A stretch of 64,000 nucleotides of DNA from Oceanobacillus sojae (GTDB taxonomy: Bacteria > Bacillota > Bacilli > Bacillales > Amphibacillaceae). The notes beneath the pieces were generated by a model. It did not search any database and was not told where the DNA came from. It worked only from the letters and a program-made list of their open reading frames with translations. Shown here in pieces: positions 16,558 through 24,314 of the stretch (positions within the stretch are counted from its first letter, which is position 1; every line of letters begins with the position of its first letter). Where the stretch lies: NCBI RefSeq assembly GCF_900162665.1, contig NZ_LT727811.1, positions 252,063 through 316,062 of the forward strand. The letters run 5' to 3'. Both the position numbers and the translations under genes were made by a program.

Positions 16558-17169
16558 ATGCAGCATTTTACAGAAGACCCTTGGGCAAGAACCTATACAA
16601 GAAACGGATTTATTTCCGAGGAAATAATCTCCAGCTTACAAAAAAGTATCCGCAGAGGAAAAGAGGAGGACGCCTGTGCATTTGCATATGAGCTCTATAT
16701 CACTTCTCCACAGGCGGAGGACAAGCTATGGAGACGATTAATTGCTATTTCTGTAGAAGATATTGGGATGGGAGACCCTCAAGCAGCTATCCTAATTAAT
16801 AATTTACATGATATGAGTCAAAAGTTTGTTTATGCAGACGGTGATCGTCCATTATTCTTCTTCCATGCCATTCGTTACCTATGTGCATGTGAAAAAGATC
16901 GTTCCAGCGACTTATTAAAAAATATTGTTTCTAAAAGCTTTGCAATGGGATACCTTCCAGAGATTCCAGACATCGCTCTTGATAAACATACAACAAAAGG
17001 AAAAGCAATGGGACGCGATTCTTTCCATTTCCTAAATGAAGCAAGTAAAGTTATCCCTCAAAAAGAAGTAGATAATGATTACAAAGCACGTTATGAAGAA
17101 ATTCTTAAGAAATATAATCCGGAAGAGGCTGTAGAGTCCACATTCAAAAGCAACCCCTGGCAGTACTGA
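16558..17169 (+). CDS. Stand-alone RarA/MgsA C-terminal-like protein
   Basis: A 203-residue cytosolic protein without a P-loop. Its middle part (SSLQKSIRRGKEEDACAFAYELY, then WRRLIAISVEDIGMGDPQA) strongly resembles the region after the AAA+ core in the replication-associated ATPase RarA (MgsA), where a similar KSIRGSD...RRLI.IA.EDIGLADP pattern is found. The ATPase part is absent: GAGGAGG stands directly before the ATG, so this is not a truncated remnant. It is the first gene of a PTS operon, 57 bases before IIB, and diverges from an RpiR regulator. The biochemical role is not known. Relation to RarA is inference from recalled motifs. Confidence 0.7.
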   Translation: MQHFTEDPWARTYTRNGFISEEIISSLQKSIRRGKEEDACAFAYELYITSPQAEDKLWRRLIAISVEDIGMGDPQAAILINNLHDMSQKFVYADGDRPLFFFHAIRYLCACEKDRSSDLLKNIVSKSFAMGYLPEIPDIALDKHTTKGKAMGRDSFHFLNEASKVIPQKEVDNDYKARYEEILKKYNPEEAVESTFKSNPWQY

Positions 17170-17226
17170 AATATGAATAAAGCTAGATAAAGCATGCTGT
17201 GATTCTAACTAAAGGAGAGATTATTA

Positions 17227-17550
17227 ATGAATATTCTTTTAATCTGTGAAGCAGGTGCATCCACTGGCTATTTAGTTCAAAAAATGCAGGCGTTTATCGC
17301 GGAGCATGAAAAACTAAAGCATAAAGAAATGAACGTGGAAGCAACCTCTGTAAACCAATTGGGACCAACCCTTGAAGCAAAAGATATCGATGTGGTGCTT
17401 ATCGCTCCACAAATTCGTTCCAGAGAAGATTCCATCCATGAAGTGTGCCAGCGCCATCAAGTAAAGGCCGGCACGATTGATCTAGTAGATTACGGGCGTA
17501 TAGATGCTGCGGCAATCATTAAGTTAGCGATCAAACTGTACAAAAACTAG
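17227..17550 (+). CDS. PTS lactose/cellobiose-family component IIB
   Basis: Soluble phosphocarrier of 107 residues. The phosphorylated cysteine is Cys7 in LLICEAGASTGYLV; family members usually have C-SAGMSTS, so the Glu and Ala after Cys are variations. VLIAPQIRSREDSI is the second conserved block. It receives phosphate from IIA (18986-19324) and passes it to the sugar on IIC. The ribosome binding site is AAAGGAGA. A hairpin follows, before IIC. Confidence 0.9.
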   Translation: MNILLICEAGASTGYLVQKMQAFIAEHEKLKHKEMNVEATSVNQLGPTLEAKDIDVVLIAPQIRSREDSIHEVCQRHQVKAGTIDLVDYGRIDAAAIIKLAIKLYKN

Positions 17551-17566
17551 GTAATCATGATAATAG

Positions 17567-17604
17567 TTACTGCCAAATAAATACTCTTTGGCAGTAATTT
17601 ATTT
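17567..17604 (+). terminator. Terminator-like hairpin between IIB and IIC
   Basis: TTACTGCCAAA (17567-17577) pairs with TTTGGCAGTAA (17587-17597), followed by TTTATTTC. Inside the operon it could act as partial terminator or protect the upstream transcript. Confidence 0.65.
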
Positions 17605-17639
17605 CAAAATAAAAAGATTTACAGAGGGGATGAATAGCT

Positions 17640-18944
17640 TTGGCCGAGACAGAATCAAGATTTCAGCAATCCTTACAGAAGTACTTATTACCTGTTGCAA
17701 AAAAGATAGAAAACCAAGTGCATATTCAGGCAGTTAAAGAAGGTATGATGAGTATCGTACCTATCATTATTATCGGCTCTTTTTGTTTATTATCGATTGC
17801 TTTAATGAATATTCTCCCGGAAGGAAACAGTGTCGCAGCTTTTATCGGCACCCATCTGGATAAATTTATGCTGCCATTTAATTTCACAATGGGAATCATT
17901 TCGCTATACTCTGCATTCTTTATTGCAGAATCACTGGCCAGAAAATATAAGATGAACTCCATCGAGATTGGAATTACAGCAGTGATCTGCCAATTTATTG
18001 TCGGAGCAGAAGTAATAGATGGCGGTTTTGGAACAGCGAACCTTGATGCACAAGGCTTGTTTGTCAGTATTATTGTCAGTTTAGGAATCGTTGAAATTAC
18101 CCGCTTCTTAAATAGCAAATCACTTGTTATTCGTCTGCCAAAAGATGTTCCAAGCATTGTTGCTAAGAGCTTTAACAATTTAGTTCCAATGATTATTAAT
18201 ATTGTCGTATTTACAGTAATCTCTATTCTTTCCTTTGAATTTGCCGGAAAAGCATTTCCGCAGGTTATTATGAGTGTTCTCGCTCCTGCAATTCAGAGTA
18301 TTGACAATATTTTTGCAGTAGTGCTTATTCTTTTCTTAACGCAGCTGCTCTGGTTCTTTGGTTTACATGGTGCTGCAATTACATCCAGCGTCTGGCTGCC
18401 AATCGCTACTACCTATATGGCAACGAATGCAAACAACATTGCTGCCGGCGGTGAGGCTGCGCATATCTTTACCATGGGCTTTTATTACAGTATATTATCG
18501 GTAACAGGATCGGGAATTACCCTGGGGCTTGTATTTTTAATGATGCGAAGCAAATCGGATACATTACGTCCAATTGGAAAGGTTGCTTTTATTCCATCTT
18601 TATTCGGTATTAATGAACCAGTCATTTTCGGGACACCGATTGTACTGAATCCATTTTTATTTGTCCCATTTATCTTTGCTCCACCAATTATTGGCGGAAT
18701 TTCCTACCTGCTCTTCAGCTCTGGTTTGATTGGTTATCCAATTGTAGAGCCGCCTGGATTCTTACCGCCTGGTGTCGGGGCATTTATTATGACGCTTGAT
18801 TGGAAAGCTGTCATCCTGCCATTTGTAAATATTATTGTGATGGGGCTTATCTATTATCCTTTCTTCAAAGCAATGGAGAAGGCTCAATTGATAAAAGAAC
18901 AAAATGAGAAAGAAATAGAGGAAGATGACGCATTTGATTTCTAA
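17640..18944 (+). CDS. PTS lactose/cellobiose-family permease IIC
   Basis: Membrane sugar channel of 434 residues, Lac family. The protein shows the N-terminal amphipathic segment, many hydrophobic helices, WFFGLHGAAITSSVW and FIPSLFGINEPVIFGTPIVLNPF, the typical substrate-site block. The start is TTG after AGAGGGG; the nearby ATG at 17630 is in another frame and soon stops. The acidic C-terminus is cytosolic. The sugar is probably a beta-linked disaccharide, but no hydrolase is encoded with it, so it remains open. Confidence 0.9.
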   Translation: MAETESRFQQSLQKYLLPVAKKIENQVHIQAVKEGMMSIVPIIIIGSFCLLSIALMNILPEGNSVAAFIGTHLDKFMLPFNFTMGIISLYSAFFIAESLARKYKMNSIEIGITAVICQFIVGAEVIDGGFGTANLDAQGLFVSIIVSLGIVEITRFLNSKSLVIRLPKDVPSIVAKSFNNLVPMIINIVVFTVISILSFEFAGKAFPQVIMSVLAPAIQSIDNIFAVVLILFLTQLLWFFGLHGAAITSSVWLPIATTYMATNANNIAAGGEAAHIFTMGFYYSILSVTGSGITLGLVFLMMRSKSDTLRPIGKVAFIPSLFGINEPVIFGTPIVLNPFLFVPFIFAPPIIGGISYLLFSSGLIGYPIVEPPGFLPPGVGAFIMTLDWKAVILPFVNIIVMGLIYYPFFKAMEKAQLIKEQNEKEIEEDDAFDF

Positions 18945-18985
18945 ATTGCTTCACACTCTTAAATAATGATTGGAGGACACAGTCC

Positions 18986-19324
18986 ATGGCAGAGAATCAA
19001 CAAAACGAAACCCCTTCTTTAGAAGCAGGTGCTTTTGAAATTATTGCGCTTGCCGGGCAGGCCAAAAGCGATACACTAGTCGCTTTAAAAAAGGTAAAAG
19101 TAGACGAGTATGAAGAAGCACGCAAGCTGTTAAAAGAAGCAAATGATCTAATCGTACAAGCATCAAGCGTACATCTGAAACTTCTTTCTAGGCTGTCGGA
19201 AAATTCGGAGGAAAATTTGCCCTTTCTGGTTATTCATGCGGAAGACCATTATTCTCAAGCTTCTTACTCTTATGAATTGGTTTCGGAACTATTAGAGATT
19301 TTCGAAAAAAAAGTATCTTCATAA
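18986..19324 (+). CDS. PTS lactose/cellobiose-family component IIA
   Basis: Trimeric helical phosphocarrier of 112 residues. The phosphorylated histidine is His84 in FLVIHAEDHY, matching the family HAQDH motif. It accepts phosphate from HPr and donates to IIB Cys7. GGAGG stands before the ATG. It is the last gene of the operon and is followed by a good terminator. The order IIB-IIC-IIA is common in cellobiose-type operons. Confidence 0.9.
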   Translation: MAENQQNETPSLEAGAFEIIALAGQAKSDTLVALKKVKVDEYEEARKLLKEANDLIVQASSVHLKLLSRLSENSEENLPFLVIHAEDHYSQASYSYELVSELLEIFEKKVSS

Positions 19325-19336
19325 CGGCAATAGCAG

Positions 19337-19372
19337 CCATATTAAGCCCTCAGCTTAATATGGTTTTCTTTT
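19337..19372 (+). terminator. Terminator of the PTS operon
   Basis: CCATATTAAGC (19337-19347) pairs with GCTTAATATGG (19353-19363), then TTTTCTTTT. Confidence 0.92.
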
Positions 19373-19462
19373 ATTCAATTTAGTATTTCCTTCCAAATAA
19401 GCTTGTCCCTCTTCTCCATGTATGATATGTTTAACAAAATCAAATGAGAGGATGCTGTTAAA

Positions 19463-20704
19463 ATGATGAAAAAATTACTTTGTCTTTTTATAGTCATTTT
19501 TTTAAGCGCTTGCAATACCTCTGATTCGGTGCAAGAAAACCCAGCTGACGATATAGAACAGCCGGACAATGCATCCAAAGAAACTGTCCAGTCAGGATTG
19601 AACCAGCTTGGTTTTGAAGCATTCGCCGGATTAGACAAAAATGAGGATGGCAATTTATTTATCTCTCCTATCAGTATCTGGACTGCATTGAATATGACCT
19701 ATCATGGCGCCGGAGGAGAGACAAAAGAAGAAATGGCAGAAGTACTCGGTATAGAAAATATTGATTCTGATGCCTTACTTTCTGCAAACCATGCTCTGTT
19801 AACGAAACAGTCCGAAGATAATGAGGAACTGGAGCTGTATCTCGCAAATGCTGTCTGGTTCAGGGAAGATATGGAGATTGAATCTGCTTATCAAGAAATG
19901 CTGGAAACATCTTATCTTGCTCAGATAGAGCCCGTGACAACAACCGATGCAATCAATGACTGGGTTGCAGAGCAGACAAATGACCGGATCGATAAGATGA
20001 TAGATAAGATTTCTCCTAACCTAATTTTATTCTTGCTCAATGCCGTTTACTTTCAAGGTGATTGGACATATCCTTTTGATGAGAGCTTAACAGAGGAACA
20101 GGAATTTCATTTAGCAGATGACTCTGTTATCGACACACCTACAATGGTGTTGTACGAAGAGGAACTAAATTACTCAGGAAATGATGAGGTTCAGGTTGTT
20201 TCTCTGCCTTATGAGGAGGAAGAAACCATACAAATGCAGATTTTCCTGCCAAACGAGGATACAAGCTTTGCAGATTTCCAGGCAGATTTTTCTTTAGAAA
20301 AATGGCAGGAATGGACAGATGACATGGAGAAACAGACAGGAACTGTATTTCTTCCCTCCTTCACATTGGAATATGAATCTGAACTCAATGATCTTTTTAT
20401 TGATCTCGGCATGGAACAGGCTTTCGCCCCGAATGAAGCTAATTTTTCTAATATGTTCACATCTATAGAAGATAAAGGGGCTTATATCGACGAAATTTAT
20501 CATAAAACATTTATAGACGTTAACGAGGAAGGTACGGAAGCAGCAGGATCTACCTCTGTTGCCATTAAAGAATCAGCTGCAATTATACAGGATACCTTCC
20601 AGATGGATATCAATCGCCCTTTTCTATTCACCATTACCAATACAGAGGAGAATATCATTTTATTTATGGGGAGCATCGAGCAGCCTGTGAATGAAAGTGA
20701 ATAA
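19463..20704 (+). CDS. Serpin-family protease inhibitor, lipoprotein
   Basis: A 413-residue serpin anchored outside the cell. The signal peptide ends in the lipobox LSAC (Cys17). A Glu/Asp-rich linker follows, then the serpin fold: NLFISPISIWTALNMTYHGAGGETKEEM, LLNAVYFQGDW, and the hinge EEGTEAAGSTS (residues 355-365) before the reactive loop. Counting from the hinge threonine as P14 puts the scissile bond near Ser371-Ala372. NRPFLF, the C-terminal serpin signature, is present. With a complete hinge it should be inhibitory. Known: serpins trap serine or cysteine proteases by loop insertion. The target is unknown. It has its own terminator and no related neighbour. Confidence 0.93.
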   Translation: MMKKLLCLFIVIFLSACNTSDSVQENPADDIEQPDNASKETVQSGLNQLGFEAFAGLDKNEDGNLFISPISIWTALNMTYHGAGGETKEEMAEVLGIENIDSDALLSANHALLTKQSEDNEELELYLANAVWFREDMEIESAYQEMLETSYLAQIEPVTTTDAINDWVAEQTNDRIDKMIDKISPNLILFLLNAVYFQGDWTYPFDESLTEEQEFHLADDSVIDTPTMVLYEEELNYSGNDEVQVVSLPYEEEETIQMQIFLPNEDTSFADFQADFSLEKWQEWTDDMEKQTGTVFLPSFTLEYESELNDLFIDLGMEQAFAPNEANFSNMFTSIEDKGAYIDEIYHKTFIDVNEEGTEAAGSTSVAIKESAAIIQDTFQMDINRPFLFTITNTEENIILFMGSIEQPVNESE

Positions 20705-20708
20705 AAAG

Positions 20709-20758
20709 TGTCCATTCATGCGAGCTGAAAATAACTCAGATGAATGGACATTTCTCAT
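20709..20758 (+). terminator. Terminator after the serpin gene
   Basis: TGTCCATTCAT (20709-20719) pairs with ATGAATGGACA (20740-20750), followed by TTTCTCATTTTT. Confidence 0.88.
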
Positions 20759-20792
20759 TTTTAATTCATTTCAAACGATGACCTGTCAAGTT

Positions 20793-20971
20793 TCATTGAC
20801 TGTTTTTATCTTCTCTTTTTCGATGATTGCTATAACGGAACCAGCATCCCAAAATAACAAAGAATCCTAAAACTGCTATATCTACAAATCTGGAGAATCT
20901 TATTGCTGCATTTAATATAACGGCAATTGCTATCAGGCTTAAGAAGAGGATAATTTGTTTTTTGTTAACAT
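20793..20971 (-). pseudogene. Frameshifted small membrane protein gene (59 codons if repaired)
   Basis: AGGAGG stands before an ATG at 20971, but that frame stops after ten codons. Adding one A in the homopolymer at 20958-20963 (T run on the plus strand) joins it to a frame that runs to 20793 and encodes a small protein with two hydrophobic segments (IILFLSLIAIAVILNAAI and VDIAVLGFFVILGCWF) and a basic tail. A good ribosome binding site plus a membrane-type frame argue for a real gene broken by a one-base deletion, a sequencing error, or slippage on the A run. Confidence 0.6.
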
Positions 20972-21021
20972 ATTGCTTCCTCCTTTTGCCTTACCTAAAC
21001 ACTGCATTAATCTGATCTGTT

Positions 21022-21354
21022 TTACGAAATTTTCGTGCCATTCGTCACTTGTTGATCCGGACCAAGTAAAACGACATCTCCCTCTTCTTCTACCCCGCCA
21101 ACGACAAGCACCTCTGATTTAAAGCCGGCAATTCTCCTCGGCGGGAAGTTAACAACTGCAACCACCTGACGTCCTATCAGATCCTCTGGTGTATAGCGTT
21201 TGGTAATTTGTGCAGAGGATTGTTTTTCACCAATCTCTTCCCCAAAATCAATCCGTAATTTAATCGCAGGAACACGTGCCTTTTCGAGCGGTTCTGCATG
21301 TAATACAGTACCTACACGTAAATCAATTTTCATAAAATCCTCATACGTTGCCAT
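21022..21354 (-). CDS. csaA: CsaA, tRNA-binding-domain protein
   Basis: A 110-residue dimeric OB-fold protein of the EMAP/tRNA-binding family, described in B. subtilis as a chaperone-like protein for secretion. It shows FMKIDLRVGTVLHAEPLEKARVPAIKLRIDFGEEIGEKQSSAQITKRY and VVAVVNFPPRRIAGFKSEVLVVGG, the typical CsaA pattern. GGAGG stands eight bases before the ATG. It is monocistronic, with the broken small membrane gene upstream of its 3' side and an ABC transporter divergent. Confidence 0.94.
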   Translation of the reverse strand: MATYEDFMKIDLRVGTVLHAEPLEKARVPAIKLRIDFGEEIGEKQSSAQITKRYTPEDLIGRQVVAVVNFPPRRIAGFKSEVLVVGGVEEEGDVVLLGPDQQVTNGTKIS

Positions 21355-21614
21355 TCTATCAGCCTCCTTATGTAATAATATTCTAATTATTTTTATTATA
21401 TCTATATTAATGGAATAGCATACCTGAACGCAATCAACTAAAGTGAAACTTCATTTGCGATCGCCAAGCTATCAGATTAATACAACTGCTGCGGTAAATG
21501 AAAATAACCTTTAATCTCCTTTATATCTTATGGTAACGAAACTTTTCCGCCTGATTATCGTATATCTAATATACATAAATGCAAACATATCCTATAACTC
21601 ATGGAGGGGATTAC

Positions 21615-22322
21615 ATGCTGCAGGTACATATCGATTCGGCAGGATATCAGCAAAAAGAGCTTTACTTAAAAAATATTAGTTTCACTATTAATCCCGGTGA
21701 AATCGTCGGTCTTATCGGAGCAAACGGCGCAGGGAAAAGTACGACTATCAAATCTATTATCGGCACCATCGAGCACTTCCATGGAAGTATTGAATTAGAA
21801 GAAGGCAAACAGCTGGCTTATATCCCTGAAGAGCCCATTCTTTATGATCGTCTTACGCTTTGGGAGCATCTGCGGCTTGCTGCGACATCTTATGAAATGC
21901 CGCAGGATATCTGGGAGTCCCGGGCAAAGGATCTTCTAAAAAAATTCTCCCTTACCGGTAAAGAGCATGAGCTGCCAATCCATTTTTCCAAGGGAATGCG
22001 GCAAAAAACATTGATTTGTCTCAGCTTTATGACAGAAGCGGATATTTATATCATTGATGAGCCCTTTATCGGTTTAGATCCTATCGCAACAAAACATCTG
22101 ATCAACCTGATCTATCAGGAAAAAGAGCGTGGTGCCGCCTTGTTAATGTCTACGCATGTACTGGATTCTGCGGAGAAGCTATGCGACCGATTTATTCTTT
22201 TAAATGAAGGGCATACTGTCTTCCAAGGGGCCTTACAGGAGCTTCGGACAGAAACAAGTCAACCTGATGACACTTCCCTGTTAGACTGTTTTTATGAACT
22301 GCTGGAGGAGGATTCATCATGA
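21615..22322 (+). CDS. ABC transporter ATP-binding protein, EcsA/YthP-like
   Basis: ATPase subunit of 235 residues. Walker A is GANGAGKST (residues 35-43), the signature is the variant FSKGMRQK, and Walker B is IYIIDEPFIGLD. The SKGM signature and the partner gene identify the EcsA group (B. subtilis EcsA, YthP). An in-frame ATG at 21579 is rejected because GGAGGGG lies right before the ATG at 21615. The stop overlaps the next start (ATGA), so the two subunits are coupled. The transported molecule of Ecs-type systems is not known; in B. subtilis EcsAB affects secretion and intramembrane proteolysis. Confidence 0.88.
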   Translation: MLQVHIDSAGYQQKELYLKNISFTINPGEIVGLIGANGAGKSTTIKSIIGTIEHFHGSIELEEGKQLAYIPEEPILYDRLTLWEHLRLAATSYEMPQDIWESRAKDLLKKFSLTGKEHELPIHFSKGMRQKTLICLSFMTEADIYIIDEPFIGLDPIATKHLINLIYQEKERGAALLMSTHVLDSAEKLCDRFILLNEGHTVFQGALQELRTETSQPDDTSLLDCFYELLEEDSS

Positions 22323-23566
22323 ACAGAACCGCACGCACTTTATTCTTTAAACGGCTCCAGTCAGATTATCAGAATTTATGGAAAGCCAGTAAACTTGTAC
22401 TGGATTGGACATTATTTATCTATTTATTAATTCCCGGCATCGCTATTGGTGTATTTTTCTACATGGAGTGGCTGGAGGACATACCTTTTATTTTAAACCT
22501 GATTGGCTGGAATGGCTGGATGATTCTTTTGGGGATAAGCTTTTTCTTACATAATATAAGGTTATTCACTTACCTGGCAGATCAGCTTTTCCTAAGCAGA
22601 AATATTCCTTTATTGCGGCGCATTTCCCAGTACGGCATCATCTATTCAATCTGCATAATGTTATTTACCGCAACACTGCTATTTCTAGTTATTGTACCTT
22701 TTCTAAGTAAAATATTCTCTTTATCTCTTCTATCCTCAGGCTACCTGTGGGTTTATTATCTCTCGGGCGTAAGTTTGGTTACATTGTGGAAAAAGTATGC
22801 GCAGATTCATATTTCATCTTTTATTTTACGCACTCTATCTTATATCACCGTTCTCGCGTTGTGGATAAGCCTCTCGCAGGTTATCATATCCCATTTCCTT
22901 CTGTGGATATTGTGGATAATTATTAGTTTTATAACGATTATAATCCTGGCTAATAAGCTCTCTTATAATGGAATGCATTTCTTAAAAATTGCTGAGATGG
23001 ATGAACATGCGAGAGGTATATTGGCCAATTTATTGCTTACAAACGTGAAACAGCAAGGCTACAAGCTTCCTTCTTCAAAGCCGGTATGGCTCTGGAAGAA
23101 CTCACAGGTTATGTTCCAAAAGCAAAGCAGCGCGATGATTTTTACAGATGCCTATTTTAAATCTTTCTTCCGCAATCTGCCTGTGCTGATGCCGCTTGTC
23201 CAGCTCACAGCGCTTCTCATTGCGGTACTGATATTATCCGCACCGTACTGGACCAGCTATCTTTTTTGGCTTGCTTCAATTTATATCATTGTGGATATTA
23301 CAAAAAACGGCTGGCTTGGCTTCAGGTTTAATTCCTTTATCGAGCTTTTCTCTTGGAAGGAGCCAATGCTGCGAAGTTCCTTAGAAACAAGCGTCCTGCG
23401 TTTAAGCTCACCTATTCTTTTGGTTATCGGGCTCCTCTTCGGGTACTTGAAATTTGGACTTTTAGGAATGCTGATTTTTTCTATTATCAGTGTACTGCTG
23501 GGAATAGGACTGATTTATTGGCATATTCGTTATGTACCTGTGAATAAGATAAAATCAGTCGAATAA
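22319..23566 (+). CDS. ABC transporter membrane protein, EcsB/YthQ-like
   Basis: Membrane subunit of 415 residues with eight or more hydrophobic segments and the EcsB family features: the start LFFKRLQSDYQNLWKASKLVLDW, a cytosolic loop around residues 220-270 (EMDEHARGILANLLLTNVKQQGYK), and a short C-terminus. It overlaps the ATPase gene by four bases. No EcsC gene follows; instead a response regulator starts 70 bases later. This favours the YthPQ-type paralogue rather than the true ecs operon. Confidence 0.85.
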   Translation: MNRTARTLFFKRLQSDYQNLWKASKLVLDWTLFIYLLIPGIAIGVFFYMEWLEDIPFILNLIGWNGWMILLGISFFLHNIRLFTYLADQLFLSRNIPLLRRISQYGIIYSICIMLFTATLLFLVIVPFLSKIFSLSLLSSGYLWVYYLSGVSLVTLWKKYAQIHISSFILRTLSYITVLALWISLSQVIISHFLLWILWIIISFITIIILANKLSYNGMHFLKIAEMDEHARGILANLLLTNVKQQGYKLPSSKPVWLWKNSQVMFQKQSSAMIFTDAYFKSFFRNLPVLMPLVQLTALLIAVLILSAPYWTSYLFWLASIYIIVDITKNGWLGFRFNSFIELFSWKEPMLRSSLETSVLRLSSPILLVIGLLFGYLKFGLLGMLIFSIISVLLGIGLIYWHIRYVPVNKIKSVE

Positions 23567-23636
23567 TTTGGCAGCTTCCTTTGATTTGCAGTAAGCTTAG
23601 GACAAGCAATATTTAATGTGAATGGAGATTACCCAC

Positions 23637-24314
23637 ATGCAAAGTATATTAATTGTTGACGATGATACCCATATCCTTCAGCTTGTCCGTATTCAGCTGG
23701 AGAAGGAAGGCTTTCTCGTTTCCGAAGCAAAGGATGGTACGGAGGCACTGGCCATATTAAAAAAAGCACATTGCGATTTAGCTGTTGTAGATGTGATGAT
23801 GCCATTTATGGATGGTTTTCAGCTGACTAAAGAAATTCGCAAACAATATGATATTCCAATTATAATACTCACAGCCAAAGGCCAAATCGAGGATAAAGAA
23901 GAAGGCTTTCTTGCAGGAACAGATGATTATTTAGTAAAACCATTTGAACCTCGTGAACTGATTTTCCGTGTCCAGGCACTGTTGCGCCGGTATCAGCAGG
24001 AAAACAATACAGACACTATACAATTTGGAGATACAGAAATCAATCTGAATAATTATGAAGTAAAGCTTGGGGATAAAACACTTTTACTTCCCTTGAAGGA
24101 GTTTGAATTATTGGCACTATTGGCAACTTATCCACAGCATGTGTTTTCACGAACACAGCTGATTGAAAAAATATGGGGAATGGACTACGAAGGAGATGAG
24201 CGGACAGTGGATGTGCATATTAAACGGCTGAGGCAGCGCTTTTCCTCCTTAACTTCTTCATTTTCCATTAAAACAGTCCGCGGAGTCGGCTACTGTCTGG
24301 AGCCGGAAGAATGA
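23637..24314 (+). CDS. hssR: Heme response regulator HssR
   Basis: OmpR-family response regulator of 225 residues, nearly the length of Staphylococcus HssR (224). The receiver domain shows the acidic pocket VDDD (8-10), phosphorylated Asp52 in VVDVMMPFMDG, and Lys in LVKPFEPRE. The C-terminal winged helix ends in RTVDVHIKRLRQRF and TVRGVGYCLE. The ATG at 23622 is not used because GGAG lies between it and the ATG at 23637. It overlaps hssS by four bases. The match of the kinase to HssS and the HssR-type box before hrtB support the heme assignment. It may be co-transcribed with the EcsAB-like genes. Confidence 0.85.
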   Translation: MQSILIVDDDTHILQLVRIQLEKEGFLVSEAKDGTEALAILKKAHCDLAVVDVMMPFMDGFQLTKEIRKQYDIPIIILTAKGQIEDKEEGFLAGTDDYLVKPFEPRELIFRVQALLRRYQQENNTDTIQFGDTEINLNNYEVKLGDKTLLLPLKEFELLALLATYPQHVFSRTQLIEKIWGMDYEGDERTVDVHIKRLRQRFSSLTSSFSIKTVRGVGYCLEPEE

